Below, in pieces: positions 38,921 through 47,662 of a DNA stretch of 64,000 nucleotides. The stretch's first letter is position 1, and each line of letters starts with the position of its first letter. Under the pieces are notes generated by a model that had not been told where the DNA came from, searched no databases, and saw nothing but the letters and a program-made list of their open reading frames with translations. Source of the stretch: [Actinomadura] parvosata subsp. kistnae (GTDB lineage Bacteria > Actinomycetota > Actinomycetes > Streptosporangiales > Streptosporangiaceae); contig NZ_OOHJ01000024.1 of assembly GCF_900323885.1 (NCBI RefSeq), positions 1-64,000 of the forward strand, given 5' to 3'. Position numbers and translations under genes: made by a program.

Positions 38921-40309
38921 TCACCGGAACGGCCTCCGCGGGTCCATCCTCGGCTCAACCACCTGTTCCGGCTTCAACGCCTCCGACAGCCGATCCCGTT
39001 CGGCCAGCAACTCGTCACGCACACGTACGTAGGAGTCCTCAGGCAGCAGACCCTTCGCGAACTGCATCGTCTGCCGGTCCAAGTCCCCGTTAACGCGCGC
39101 CAGTTCCTTTTGGAGCCACTCCAGGTTCGATTCCGGCCGCGAAGGTTCCGGTGCAACTGCGAACGACTCGGCCGCCGCCTCGATCTCGGGCGCCCACTCC
39201 GCGAGCAGTTGCAGCAGCGCGTCCTCCACGGCCTTCAGCGGCGCGAACCGCGACTCGCACACCACCTCATCGCCCCGGGCCCTTGAGCCGCAGATGAAGC
39301 CCTTCTGATGCCGGTGCAGGTGCATCCCGCCGCCGCAGTGCCAGCAGCCGATGAACCCGGTGAACTGGTGCACCGAGTGCGACGGCCGTGTGACCTTGGC
39401 GTCCCTCAGCGCGACGAACCGCTTCCACAACTCGTCGCCGATAAGAGGGGCGTGCGCGCCCGGACGAAACACTCTCCGCTGACAGCGGGACGCCTTGACG
39501 CACCTGCACTCGGGATCGTGAATCTGCAGCAGGCCCGCAGCGAAACCGCGGTCCATGACCTGGCGGACGATCTCGGCACTCCACGGCCGACCGCCCTCGG
39601 TGGTGAACCCGTGACGGTTCAGCCGCGTGGCCAGCGCGGCGAAGTTCTGATCGGCCACGTACGACTCGTAGCAGCCAGCGAACACCTGGGCTGCTCCGAA
39701 CTGCACATCGGGCTCGTAGCGTTCCTCGCCATCGGAAGGGTCGCGCAACGTCCGCTTGGGATCGAGCGGGTGCGGCTGCCGCCCTCGCCGCACGTACCCG
39801 AAGTACTCGCCTCCGAAGGGAGGCAACCCCCGCGCCAGACGGTTATGAAACGCCTCCGCCCACTGCTCGCCCGCCCGGTCGCTCTCGAAGGCGGCCAGCT
39901 CCATCAGCATGCCCCGTGTGAACTTGCCGACCGCAGTAGTGGCGTCCACCTCTTCCGTGGCAGACACCAGCTCACCGCCCGCAGTCTCCAGCCGAACGAG
40001 GTTGAGCTGATTGCCCATGCGGTTACGGCCAAACCGGGAGTACTTCCGCATCAGGATCGCCTTGGCAGCACCCTTCTCCACCTGAGAGATGGCCGCCATG
40101 TTCGTCCGCTGGAAGTTCCTCCCGGACATGTCAAGATCTTCTACCCGGCCGCCATCCGGCCAAGCGCCCGGCGGGATGAAGTAACCCCGCCGGGCGGCTA
40201 ACGCTTCGATGGCATCACACTGGATTGCTGGCGAGATCTTTTCCTCCAGCATCATCGACACTCTCACGTACGCGATGGCTGGGATTAGCGTGGCGCGGTC
40301 CTCGATCAC
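38921..40309 (-). CDS. Large serine recombinase (integrase of the element)
   Basis: 462 residues from GTG 40309. Resolvase domain with catalytic Ser18 (AIAYVRVSMMLEEK), then SRFGRNRMGNQLNLVRLETA, EEVDATTAVGKFTRGMLMEL; recombinase domain (RLNRHGFTTEGGRPWSAEIV) and zinc ribbon (CRCVKASRCQRR; CWHCGGGMHLHRHQKGFIC), and a C-terminal coiled coil (LEWLQKELARVNGDLDRQTM). These enzymes join attP and attB without host factors. The start lies about 30 bp from the element edge, as usual. The extreme C-terminus is probably frameshifted: the next frame beyond the stop reads GLIEEWPTLAVLDRRQ. Confidence 0.9.
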   Translation of the reverse strand: MIEDRATLIPAIAYVRVSMMLEEKISPAIQCDAIEALAARRGYFIPPGAWPDGGRVEDLDMSGRNFQRTNMAAISQVEKGAAKAILMRKYSRFGRNRMGNQLNLVRLETAGGELVSATEEVDATTAVGKFTRGMLMELAAFESDRAGEQWAEAFHNRLARGLPPFGGEYFGYVRRGRQPHPLDPKRTLRDPSDGEERYEPDVQFGAAQVFAGCYESYVADQNFAALATRLNRHGFTTEGGRPWSAEIVRQVMDRGFAAGLLQIHDPECRCVKASRCQRRVFRPGAHAPLIGDELWKRFVALRDAKVTRPSHSVHQFTGFIGCWHCGGGMHLHRHQKGFICGSRARGDEVVCESRFAPLKAVEDALLQLLAEWAPEIEAAAESFAVAPEPSRPESNLEWLQKELARVNGDLDRQTMQFAKGLLPEDSYVRVRDELLAERDRLSEALKPEQVVEPRMDPRRPFR

Positions 40310-43300
40310 GCTTCCGAGTTGTAACAACCACAAGGGTGGGGACCAGAATCAGGGTGAGCAGGGTCGAGGAGATCAGGCCGCCGATCACCACGATGGCCAG
40401 CGGCTGCGAGATGAAGCCGCCCGAGCCGGTCACGCCCAGCGCCATCGGCGTCAGCGCGCAGATCGTGGCGACCGCGGTCATCAGGATCGGGCGCAGGCGG
40501 CGCCGGCCGCCCTCGATGACCGCCTCGACGACGCCCATGCCCTGATCGCGGTACTGGTTGATGAGGTCGATCAGCACGATCGCGTTCGTCACGACGATGC
40601 CGATCAGCATCAGCATGCCGATCAGCGCCGGCACGCCGAGCGCAGTGTCCGTGGCGACCAGCAGGCCGATCGCGCCCGTGGCCGCGAACGGGATCGACAC
40701 CAGCAGGATCACCGGCTGGATGAAGCTGCGGAACGTCGCCACCATGATGAGGAACACGATCGCGATCGCGGCCAGCATCGCCACGCCGAGGTCGGAGAAG
40801 GCGTCGGCCTGGTCCGCCGACACACCCCCGATCTTGTACGAGGCGCCCGCCGACAACTGCAGCCCGTCGAGCTTCGCCGTCAGGTCCTGCGTCACGGCGC
40901 CGAGGTTGCCGGAGTCGGCCGCCTTGGCCGAGACCGTGGCCGAGCGTTCGCCGTCGATCCTGGTCACCTGCGTCGGGCCGGCCACCTCGCGCACGTCGGC
41001 CACCGTCGACAGCTTGACCGTGCCGCCGGCCGTGGCCAGCTTCAGGTCCTCGATCGCCTTGATGTCGTCCGGCGCGTCCGCGCCGCGCAGCACCAGGTCG
41101 CTGGCGCGGCCGTCCAGGGTGATCTGGCCCAGCGGGGCGCCGCGGAAGGCCTGCGCGACCGCCTGCCCGACCTGCGCCTCCGACAGGCCGCGCTCGGCGG
41201 CCTCCTCCCGGTCGACGACGACCTCGACGCGCGGCGCGCTGGTCTCCAGGTTGGAGGTCAGGTCGCGCAGCCCGGACACCTCGCCCATCGCGGTCTTGAC
41301 GGCGTCGGTGGCGGTGCGCAGCGTCTCGGTGTCGGGCGCCTGCACGATCACCTCGATCGTGTCGGAGGCGAACCCGCCGCCGCCGGACCCGCCGACGGTG
41401 ACCTCGCCGACGCCCGACAGGCCCGCGATCTTGTCGCGCAGCGCCTGCTCGACCGTCGCCGTGTCGGCGTCCTCCTTCAGGGTGACCGAGTACGAGGCGC
41501 GGTCCGCGCCGCCGCCGGTGCCGCCCATCATGGCGTTGCCGCCGCCCACGTTCACCTGGTACGTGTCCACGCCGTCCTGCCCGGCCAGCACGTCCTCGAC
41601 CTTCTTGGCCGCCTTGTCGGTGGTGGCCAGGTCGGTGCCCACCGGCATGCGCTGCGAGATCGACAGCGTGTTCTGGCCGGAGGAGTCCAGGAAGTTCGTC
41701 TGCAGCCCGCCGGCCAGGCCCATCGTGCCGACGAACACCGCCACGCCGATCAGGATCGTCACCAGCTTGAAGCGGGTGGCGAAGCGCAGCACCGGCAGGT
41801 AGGCCCGCTGCAGCGGCGAGCGCAGCTCCTTGGCCTCGGCCTCCTCGCGCTGCTTGCGCGCCTCCTCCGGCGTCAGGTCGGGCGCCTTGAGGAACCAGAA
41901 CGCCAGCACCGGCACCACGGTCAGCGACACCAGCAGCGAGGCCAGCAGCGCCACCGTCACCGTGATCGCGAACGGGCTGAACAGCTCGCCCACCATGCCG
42001 CCGACCATCGCGATCGGCGCGAACACCGCCACCGTCGTCAGCGTCGAGGCCGTCACCGCGCCGGACACCTCGCGCACCGCGGCCAGGATCGCCTGCAGCT
42101 TCGCCTCACCGTAGGCGAGATGCCGTTTGATGTTCTCCAGCACCACGATCGAGTCGTCCACGACCCGGCCGACGGCGATCGTCAGCGCGCCCAGCGTCAG
42201 CATGTTCAGCGAGTAGTCGCCCGCCCACAACACGATCAGCGCGATCACGACCGACAGCGGGATCGACACCGCGGTGACCAGCGTCGAGCGCACCGACAGC
42301 AGGAACACCAGGATGACCAGCACCGCGAACGCCAGGCCCAGCAGGCCCTCGGTGGTCAGGCTCTCGATCGACTGCTCCACGTACGGGGCCTGGTCGAACA
42401 CGACCGACACGGCCGTGTCGGAGCCGTCGCCGAGCGCCTTGGTCAGCTCCGGCAGCTTCTCGGTGACGGCGTGCGAGATCGCGACCGCGTTGCCGTCGGG
42501 CACCATCGTCACCGACACGCCCAGACTGGACTTGCCGTCGGTACGGGTGATCGTCGTGGCGTTCGCCAGCCCGCGCGTGATCGTGGCCACGTCCCCCAGC
42601 TTGACCGGCTTGGGCGGCTTCGGCGGCGCGACCGCCTGCTGCGGCACCTGCCCACGCCCCTGCGCCTGCGCCTGAGCGGCCTGAGCCTGCGCCTGGGCTT
42701 GAGCTTGGGCCTGCTGCTGGGCGGCCGAGGGCTGGGCGGGCGTCAGATAGAGGTTCTTCAGCTTCTCCACCGAGTCGACCCGCGAGCCGACCTGCACCGA
42801 CAACGACTTGTCGTCGGCGGTGAGCGTGCCGGCCGGGATCGGCGTCCCGTTCGCCTTGAGCACGTCGGGGATCTGCGCCGCCGAGACGCCCTTCTGCGCC
42901 ATCTTCTTGGTGTCCGGCTCGATCGTGACGACCTCGTCGCGGGTGCCGGTGATCGTGGCCTCCCGTACGCCTTCGACGCCCTGCAACTCCGGCACCACGA
43001 TGCGGCGCAGCTTGTCGGCCATCGCCCGCTCGTCGCCGCCGTCGCCCACGGCCAGCACCAGCACCGGGATGTCGTCGGTGTTGCCCGCCACGACCTGCGG
43101 GTCCACGCCGTCGGGCAGCGTCACCCTGCTGATGGCCTGCTGCATCTTGTTCAGCGACGACTCGATGTCGGTGCCGTACTCGAAGGCGACCTGGATCTGC
43201 GCCAGGCCCTCCTTCGAGGTCGAGGTCATCTGCTCCATCCCGGTGAGCCCCTGGAAGGAGTCCTCGATCGGGGCGGTCACCTGGTCCTCGACGATCTCGG

Positions 43301-43469
43301 GCGACGCGCCCGGATACGACGCGACCACGAACGCGCCCGGGAACGACAACGACGGCAGCAACTGCTGTTTCAACTGCGGGATCGTGAACGCGCCGAACGC
43401 GGTGATCACGACCGCCACCAAAATCACCAGGCTCCGGTTGACCAGGCTCAACCGAGCAAATGCGGTCAT
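40215..43469 (-). CDS. RND-type multidrug efflux permease with foreign C-terminal tail
   Basis: 1,084 residues from ATG 43469 (GGAGGGG). HAE1/AcrB-like: SLVNRSLVILVAVVITAFGA (TM1), PGASPEIVEDQVTAPIEDSF, two porter repeats, GRVVDDSIVVLENIKRHLAY in TM4 region, and ALIGMLMLIGIVVTNAIVLI in the second half. An Ala/Gln-rich stretch (AQAQAQAQAQAAQAQAQG) near residue 285 is low-complexity. The last ~35 residues, after LVPTL, are encoded by the integrated element. Acts in the cytoplasmic membrane; substrates unknown. Divergent from the MarR gene, its likely repressor. Confidence 0.9.
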   Translation of the reverse strand: MTAFARLSLVNRSLVILVAVVITAFGAFTIPQLKQQLLPSLSFPGAFVVASYPGASPEIVEDQVTAPIEDSFQGLTGMEQMTSTSKEGLAQIQVAFEYGTDIESSLNKMQQAISRVTLPDGVDPQVVAGNTDDIPVLVLAVGDGGDERAMADKLRRIVVPELQGVEGVREATITGTRDEVVTIEPDTKKMAQKGVSAAQIPDVLKANGTPIPAGTLTADDKSLSVQVGSRVDSVEKLKNLYLTPAQPSAAQQQAQAQAQAQAQAAQAQAQGRGQVPQQAVAPPKPPKPVKLGDVATITRGLANATTITRTDGKSSLGVSVTMVPDGNAVAISHAVTEKLPELTKALGDGSDTAVSVVFDQAPYVEQSIESLTTEGLLGLAFAVLVILVFLLSVRSTLVTAVSIPLSVVIALIVLWAGDYSLNMLTLGALTIAVGRVVDDSIVVLENIKRHLAYGEAKLQAILAAVREVSGAVTASTLTTVAVFAPIAMVGGMVGELFSPFAITVTVALLASLLVSLTVVPVLAFWFLKAPDLTPEEARKQREEAEAKELRSPLQRAYLPVLRFATRFKLVTILIGVAVFVGTMGLAGGLQTNFLDSSGQNTLSISQRMPVGTDLATTDKAAKKVEDVLAGQDGVDTYQVNVGGGNAMMGGTGGGADRASYSVTLKEDADTATVEQALRDKIAGLSGVGEVTVGGSGGGGFASDTIEVIVQAPDTETLRTATDAVKTAMGEVSGLRDLTSNLETSAPRVEVVVDREEAAERGLSEAQVGQAVAQAFRGAPLGQITLDGRASDLVLRGADAPDDIKAIEDLKLATAGGTVKLSTVADVREVAGPTQVTRIDGERSATVSAKAADSGNLGAVTQDLTAKLDGLQLSAGASYKIGGVSADQADAFSDLGVAMLAAIAIVFLIMVATFRSFIQPVILLVSIPFAATGAIGLLVATDTALGVPALIGMLMLIGIVVTNAIVLIDLINQYRDQGMGVVEAVIEGGRRRLRPILMTAVATICALTPMALGVTGSGGFISQPLAIVVIGGLISSTLLTLILVPTLVVVTTRKRDRGPRHANPSHRVRESVDDAGGKDLASNPV
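40325..40350. other. Element-chromosome junction (attachment site)
   Basis: In the minus strand, RND coding sequence typical of the family (TLLTLILVPTL) switches here to unrelated residues (VVVTTRKRDRG) that overlap the recombinase leader. The crossover is near CCCCACCC at 40333-40345. The partner site is outside the window. Confidence 0.6.
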
Positions 43470-43574
43470 AGGGTCCCCTCCCAAGAGTTCGCCCCAGACT
43501 AACACTTTGCCTTGTACGAATATTTAGATCACTCAAGCGTTCCTGATAACCTTCTCAGGAAGCGAGAGGTGAGC
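43470..43574. promoter_or_regulatory. Divergent promoter region, RND efflux / MarR
   Basis: AT-rich core around 43500-43560 (TTGTACGAATATTTAGATCA) between the two genes; the likely MarR binding site. The exact operator cannot be set by eye. Confidence 0.4.
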
Positions 43575-44135
43575 GTGAGCAACGAACGCGAAGACCTGAT
43601 CCGCCGGATCACCGAGACACAGCGAGGCCTGGCACGGCTGTTCGCCCAGCACCGATCCCCCCTGTTCAGCTCCAACCTCACCATGAGGCAGCTCAAGGTC
43701 ATCATGATCCTGTCCATGAACGGCTCCGCCTCCGGCCAGGACCTGGCCCACAACCTCGGCGTCGGCCTCGGCACCGTCACCGGCATCGTCGACCGGCTCG
43801 TCGCCCAGGGGCTGGTCAGCCGGCACGAGGACCCGCACGACCGCCGCGTGCGCCGCGTCGAGCTCACCCCCGCGGGCGCGAGCGTCATCGAGGAGATCAA
43901 CAACGCCGGCATCCAGCAGTACCGGCGCATCATGGAGCACCTCGACACCGAGACCCTGCGCACCCTCGACCACGTCACCCGCACCATCCGCGACGTCGCC
44001 GACAAGCTCGCCTCGGACCAGACAGACCCGGACAAGACAGATCCAGACAAGACAGACCCGGACAAGACCGGCCCAGAGACGGCCGGCCCGGACGGGCCGG
44101 CCGTCCCAGGCGAGCTCGCCCCTGACAACGCGTGA
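43575..44135 (+). CDS. MarR-family regulator with DPDKT repeat tail
   Basis: About 186 residues from GTG 43575. SNLTMRQLKVIMILSMNGSA, GQDLAHNLGVGLGTVTGIVD, RLVAQGLVSRHEDPHDRRVR is the MarR winged helix including the DxRxxR wing. The C-terminus carries three copies of a 5-residue unit (DPDKT). Divergent from the RND gene, which it probably represses; ligand unknown. Confidence 0.9.
   Translation: MSNEREDLIRRITETQRGLARLFAQHRSPLFSSNLTMRQLKVIMILSMNGSASGQDLAHNLGVGLGTVTGIVDRLVAQGLVSRHEDPHDRRVRRVELTPAGASVIEEINNAGIQQYRRIMEHLDTETLRTLDHVTRTIRDVADKLASDQTDPDKTDPDKTDPDKTGPETAGPDGPAVPGELAPDNA
44022..44066 (+). repeat. Three tandem 15-bp repeats in the MarR gene
   Basis: ACAGACCCGGACAAG, ACAGATCCAGACAAG, ACAGACCCGGACAAG: in frame, encoding TDPDK three times. 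Confidence 0.85.
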
Positions 44136-44201
44136 GGCGCCGCGCCGGTTCCGGCCGCTGCGGGGTTTGCTCTCAGTGGTTTGTGCGACTAGCCCCGACC
44201 C

Positions 44202-44222
44202 GGCGCCTTTACAAAGTAGATT
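44202..44222. repeat. 21-bp motif also found at 49162-49182
   Basis: GGCGCCTTTACaaaGTAGATT; the copy at 49162 differs in three bases (gtt). Both abut the stop codon of a minus-strand gene. Confidence 0.5.
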
Positions 44223-44223
44223 T

Positions 44224-46512
44224 CTACGCCAGGCGTGACAGCACACGCGGCAGCTCGCCCTCGTACACCACCGTCAGCCGCCGCGTGGCCCGGGTCACCG
44301 CCACGTACAGATCCTGCCCGCCCATCGGCGACTGCCCGATGATGCCCGCCGGATCCACCACCACGACCGCGTCGAACTCCAGCCCCTTGGCCTGCCCCAC
44401 CGTCAGCACCACCACCGGCGCGTCCAGGTCCCCCGCCGGGAAGAGCCGGGCCACCTCAGCGTGCCGCGCGTCGGGCGTCAGGACGGCCAGGCGGCCCTGC
44501 TCCGCCCCGGCGCCGATCTCGGCCAGCTCGCCGGCCACCAGCTCCGGCAGCCCGGAGACCGGCATGCGCACGGCGCGCGGCTCCGCCTCGCCCTCGCGGA
44601 CCGACTCCGGCGGCTCCTGGTCGGGCGCGAACGCGCGCAGCACGTCGGCGGCCACCCGCATGATCTCCACCGGCGTGCGGTAGTTGACCAGCAGCCGCTC
44701 TTCCCGCCAGCGGCCCTCCAGGTACGGGTCCAGCACCTCCGCCCACGAGCGGGCCCCGGCCGCCGAGCCGGTCTGCGCCACGTCGCCCACCACGGTCAGC
44801 GACTTGGCCGGCACCCGCCGCATGATCATCCGCCAGGCCATCGGCGACAGCTCCTGCGCCTCGTCCACGATCACGTGCCCGTAGGCCCAGCCGCGGTCGG
44901 CCGCCGCCCGGTCGGCGGTGGTCAGCTCCAGGCCGTCGTCGGCGTGCCGCCCGGCCAGCACGTCGGCCCGCTCGAACAGGCCCGACTCGGCCACGCCTGT
45001 CACGGTCAGCACCTCGCGCGCGTACAGCTCCTGCTCGGCGACCTCCTCGCCTTCGAGACGGGCCGCCACCCGCCGGGCCGAGTCGTCCTCGCCCAGCAGC
45101 TCGGCCGCCTCGTCCAGCAGCGGCACGTCCTCCACCGTCCACGGCGCCTGGCGGGGGCGCAGCAGCGCCTGCCAGTCCAGGCCGGGCGGCGCCGCCCGGC
45201 GCAGCAGCTCCGGCGAGGCCAGCAGGTCGGCCACGAACTCTTGCGGCGTCAGCTCCGGCCACAGCCCGTCGACCGCCCGCCGCACCGCGGGCTCGCCCCA
45301 CAGCCGCTGCGAGGCCAGCTCCAGGTCCAGCTCGTCGAGGTCGCCCTCCAGGTCGAGTGGCTCGCTCAGCTCCGGCTCGCCCTCGATGACCAGGTCCTCG
45401 ATGTGCAGCGACTCCTCCAGGGCCCGCGCCTCGGCCTTGGCCAGCTCCTTGAGCAGCTCGGTGACGTACAGCTTGCGTGCCATGTTGTGCGGCAGCCGCA
45501 CCGCGCGCGCCCGCTCGCGCAGGCGCGCGCACGTCTGGCGCGGCACCCGCAGCCGCAGCCCGTCGAGCTCCACCACCAGGTCGTCCTCGGGGACGGGCCG
45601 GCGCAGCTCCAGCGCCGCGGCCACCACCTCCGCCATCCGCGGGTCGCCCTTGACGACGGCGGTCCGCGGCTCGTCGGCCGCCGAGGCCCGCACGCCGGGG
45701 AACATCTCGCCCACCGTGGTCATCACCACCTGCGTCTCCCCCAGCGCGGGCAGCACCTGGCCGATGTAGCGCAGGAACATCGGGTTGGGGCCGACCACCA
45801 GCACGCCGCGCCGCTCCAGCGTGTCGCGGTGGGTGTAGAGGAGGTAGGCGGCGCGGTGCAGCGCCGCGACCGTCTTGCCGGTGCCCGGGCCGCCCTGCAC
45901 GACCAGGGCGCCCTGCAGCGAGGCGCGGATCACGCGGTCCTGCTCGGTCTGGATGGTGGCCACCACGTCGCCCATCCGGCCGGTGCGGCCCCGGCGCAGC
46001 GCCGCCAGCAGCGCCGCCTCGCCCACCAGCGTGCGGCGGTCGCCCTCGCTCATCCGCTCCAGGTCGAACACCTCGTCGTCGATGCCGACGACCACGCGGT
46101 CCTTCAGGTGCAGGTGCCGGCGCCGCACCAGCCCGCCCGGGTCGGTGGCGGTGGCCACGTAGAACGGCCGCGCCGCCGGCGCCCGCCAGTCGATCAGGAC
46201 CGACTCGTGCGACTCGTCGCGCAGGCCGATCCTGCCGATGTACGTGCCGGCGCCCGCGGCGTCGTCGATGCGGCCGAAGCACAGGCCGCGCTCGACCGCG
46301 TTGAGCTGCGCCAGGCGGCGCGCCTGCTCCGAGGCCAGTGCCTCGCGCTCGACCCGCGCCTGTTGGGTGACGGCGATCGAGCCGCTCGCGTACACCTCGC
46401 GCAGCGTGCGCTGGGCGTTCTGCCGGGCCGCGTCGAGCCGCTCGTAGAGCCACGACACGGTGCGCTGTTCGGTGTCAAGGGCTTGCGCGAGACCATCTTG
46501 ACGATTAGTCAT
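44224..46512 (-). CDS. HelD/HelR-type RNA polymerase-associated helicase
   Basis: 762 residues, ATG 46512 (AGGAG). UvrD-like motor: Walker A VVQGGPGTGKTVAALHRAAY, VLVVGPNPMFLRYIGQVLPA, DEAQELSPMAW (motif II), VVGDVAQTG, NYRTPVEIMRVAADVLRAF and a C-terminal DLYVAVTRATRRLTVVYEG. The N-terminal coiled arm (LYERLDAARQNAQRTLREVY) is typical of HelD. These proteins release stalled RNA polymerase; actinobacterial HelR forms give rifamycin tolerance. I did not see the rifamycin-associated element upstream. Confidence 0.85.
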   Translation of the reverse strand: MTNRQDGLAQALDTEQRTVSWLYERLDAARQNAQRTLREVYASGSIAVTQQARVEREALASEQARRLAQLNAVERGLCFGRIDDAAGAGTYIGRIGLRDESHESVLIDWRAPAARPFYVATATDPGGLVRRRHLHLKDRVVVGIDDEVFDLERMSEGDRRTLVGEAALLAALRRGRTGRMGDVVATIQTEQDRVIRASLQGALVVQGGPGTGKTVAALHRAAYLLYTHRDTLERRGVLVVGPNPMFLRYIGQVLPALGETQVVMTTVGEMFPGVRASAADEPRTAVVKGDPRMAEVVAAALELRRPVPEDDLVVELDGLRLRVPRQTCARLRERARAVRLPHNMARKLYVTELLKELAKAEARALEESLHIEDLVIEGEPELSEPLDLEGDLDELDLELASQRLWGEPAVRRAVDGLWPELTPQEFVADLLASPELLRRAAPPGLDWQALLRPRQAPWTVEDVPLLDEAAELLGEDDSARRVAARLEGEEVAEQELYAREVLTVTGVAESGLFERADVLAGRHADDGLELTTADRAAADRGWAYGHVIVDEAQELSPMAWRMIMRRVPAKSLTVVGDVAQTGSAAGARSWAEVLDPYLEGRWREERLLVNYRTPVEIMRVAADVLRAFAPDQEPPESVREGEAEPRAVRMPVSGLPELVAGELAEIGAGAEQGRLAVLTPDARHAEVARLFPAGDLDAPVVVLTVGQAKGLEFDAVVVVDPAGIIGQSPMGGQDLYVAVTRATRRLTVVYEGELPRVLSRLA

Positions 46513-46618
46513 TCGGTGGTATACTCCTAACAGGAGGTCTGTGGGAGCTCATAGTGGAGAATGGTAATCCTCGAGCTTAGACCCGCCTGCCGCCGTCGCG
46601 CAAACCCCTCCGTGCGGT

Positions 46619-47350
46619 TCAGGCCGCCGTCGTCCTGCTGAACAGCGCCGACAGCAGGAAATCCGCGCCGAAGAGCGGCCCGCCGGGCGGCTGCGGCGTC
46701 ATCGGGCGCAGCTCCACCTCGGTGTAGTCCGCGAACAGCCAGCGCAGCTCCTCCGGCGTGTACGCCAGCCCCCCGTGCAGCTCGCCGTCGCGGTACAGCT
46801 CCTCGTCGCTCTGGTCCGACCCCATCCGGCCGGCCGCGAAACACGTCACCCCCAGGTGCCCGCCCGGTGCCAGCACCCGCTCCAGCAGCGCCCGGTAGCT
46901 GACCCGGCGGTGCGGCGGCAGGTGGTGCAGGCAGCCCGAGTCGTACACCAGGTCGTACGGCCCCGCCAGCTCCGGCGCGGTGAACGCGTCGCCGCACACG
47001 AACCGCACCCGGACCCCCGCCTCCTGCGCGCGCTCCCGCCCCCACGTGACGGCGGCGGGCGACAGGTCCACCGCGTCCACCTCGAACCCGCGCGAGGCGA
47101 GGAACACGGCGTTCCTGCCCGGCCCGCAGCCCAGGTCCAGTGCCCGGCCGGGCGCGAGCAGCCCCCGCTCCACGTAGGAGGCCAGGCTCTCGTCCGGGCC
47201 CGCCACGAAGAACGGCACCGGCTTGGACCGGTCGGCGTAGAAGCCGTCCCACCAGGTGGAGGCGTTGCCCGTCCACCGGTCGGCACCGGCGGCGAACATC
47301 GTGTCCATCAGGGCCAGGACGTCGTCGATCGTACGGATGGTGCGCTTCAC
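46619..47350 (-). CDS. Class I SAM-dependent methyltransferase
   Basis: 243 residues. SAM motif I ALDLGCGPGRNAVFLASRGF, followed by EVDAVDLSPAAVTWGRERAQ (acidic ribose-binding residue), VRFVCGDAF and PYDLVYDSGCLHHLPPHRRV. C-terminal LRWLFADYTEVELRPMTPQP. Substrate unknown; the layout resembles TehB-/thiopurine-type small-molecule methyltransferases. Confidence 0.85.
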   Translation of the reverse strand: MKRTIRTIDDVLALMDTMFAAGADRWTGNASTWWDGFYADRSKPVPFFVAGPDESLASYVERGLLAPGRALDLGCGPGRNAVFLASRGFEVDAVDLSPAAVTWGRERAQEAGVRVRFVCGDAFTAPELAGPYDLVYDSGCLHHLPPHRRVSYRALLERVLAPGGHLGVTCFAAGRMGSDQSDEELYRDGELHGGLAYTPEELRWLFADYTEVELRPMTPQPPGGPLFGADFLLSALFSRTTAA

Positions 47351-47662
47351 TCGGGATCTCCGGAAGGTAGAGGGGGCCGCCCCGCGCGGCCCGACCCTCG
47401 CGATCCTACGGCCATCGGCCCTTGTTTTCCCTGGTCAACGCGCCCTTCCGGGGGCCCGGGAAGGCGCCGTGGACCGCCCTTCCCGCGGGCCCCGGACCGT
47501 GCTTCGCGCAGGGGGGTGCGCGCCCGCCGTCCGCGCGTCCGGAGGCGGGGACGGGCCTTCCAGCGCGGCGCCGGCACCCGTCCCGGGCGCGGCCGGCTGT
47601 GCTGTTGGTCACACCGAGGGCGGCGCGTTCCGGCTGGACGGCGGGTGCTAGCTTTCTCCAGC
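47351..47662. other. Divergent intergenic region, no gene seen
   Basis: GC-rich, with an imperfect stem (GCGCCCTTCC / GGAAGGCGC) near 47440-47468. Nothing else recognised. Confidence 0.4.

Noticed and set aside
1..40340. Phage structural genes, conjugation ATPase, replication initiator or tRNA genes in the element
   Set aside because: No terminase, capsid, tail, FtsK/Tra-like, Rep-like or tRNA sequence was recognised; these may lie left of the window.
40320..40350. The second attachment site elsewhere in the window
   Set aside because: By eye no second copy of the CCCCACCC-containing core followed by an RND 3' end was found.
40209..43502. A 1,097-codon open frame on the plus strand
   Set aside because: It mirrors the RND permease gene; its Arg/His/Gln-rich composition is that of an antisense shadow, and the minus-strand protein has family motifs.
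44461..46530. A 689-codon plus-strand and a 665-codon minus-strand frame over the helicase
   Set aside because: Both are shadows of the HelD-type gene, with repetitive Arg/Ala/Gly or Gln/His composition.
46400..46620. Rifamycin-associated element upstream of the HelR-like gene
   Set aside because: CAAGGGCTTGCG lies inside the coding region and has no proper inverted repeat.
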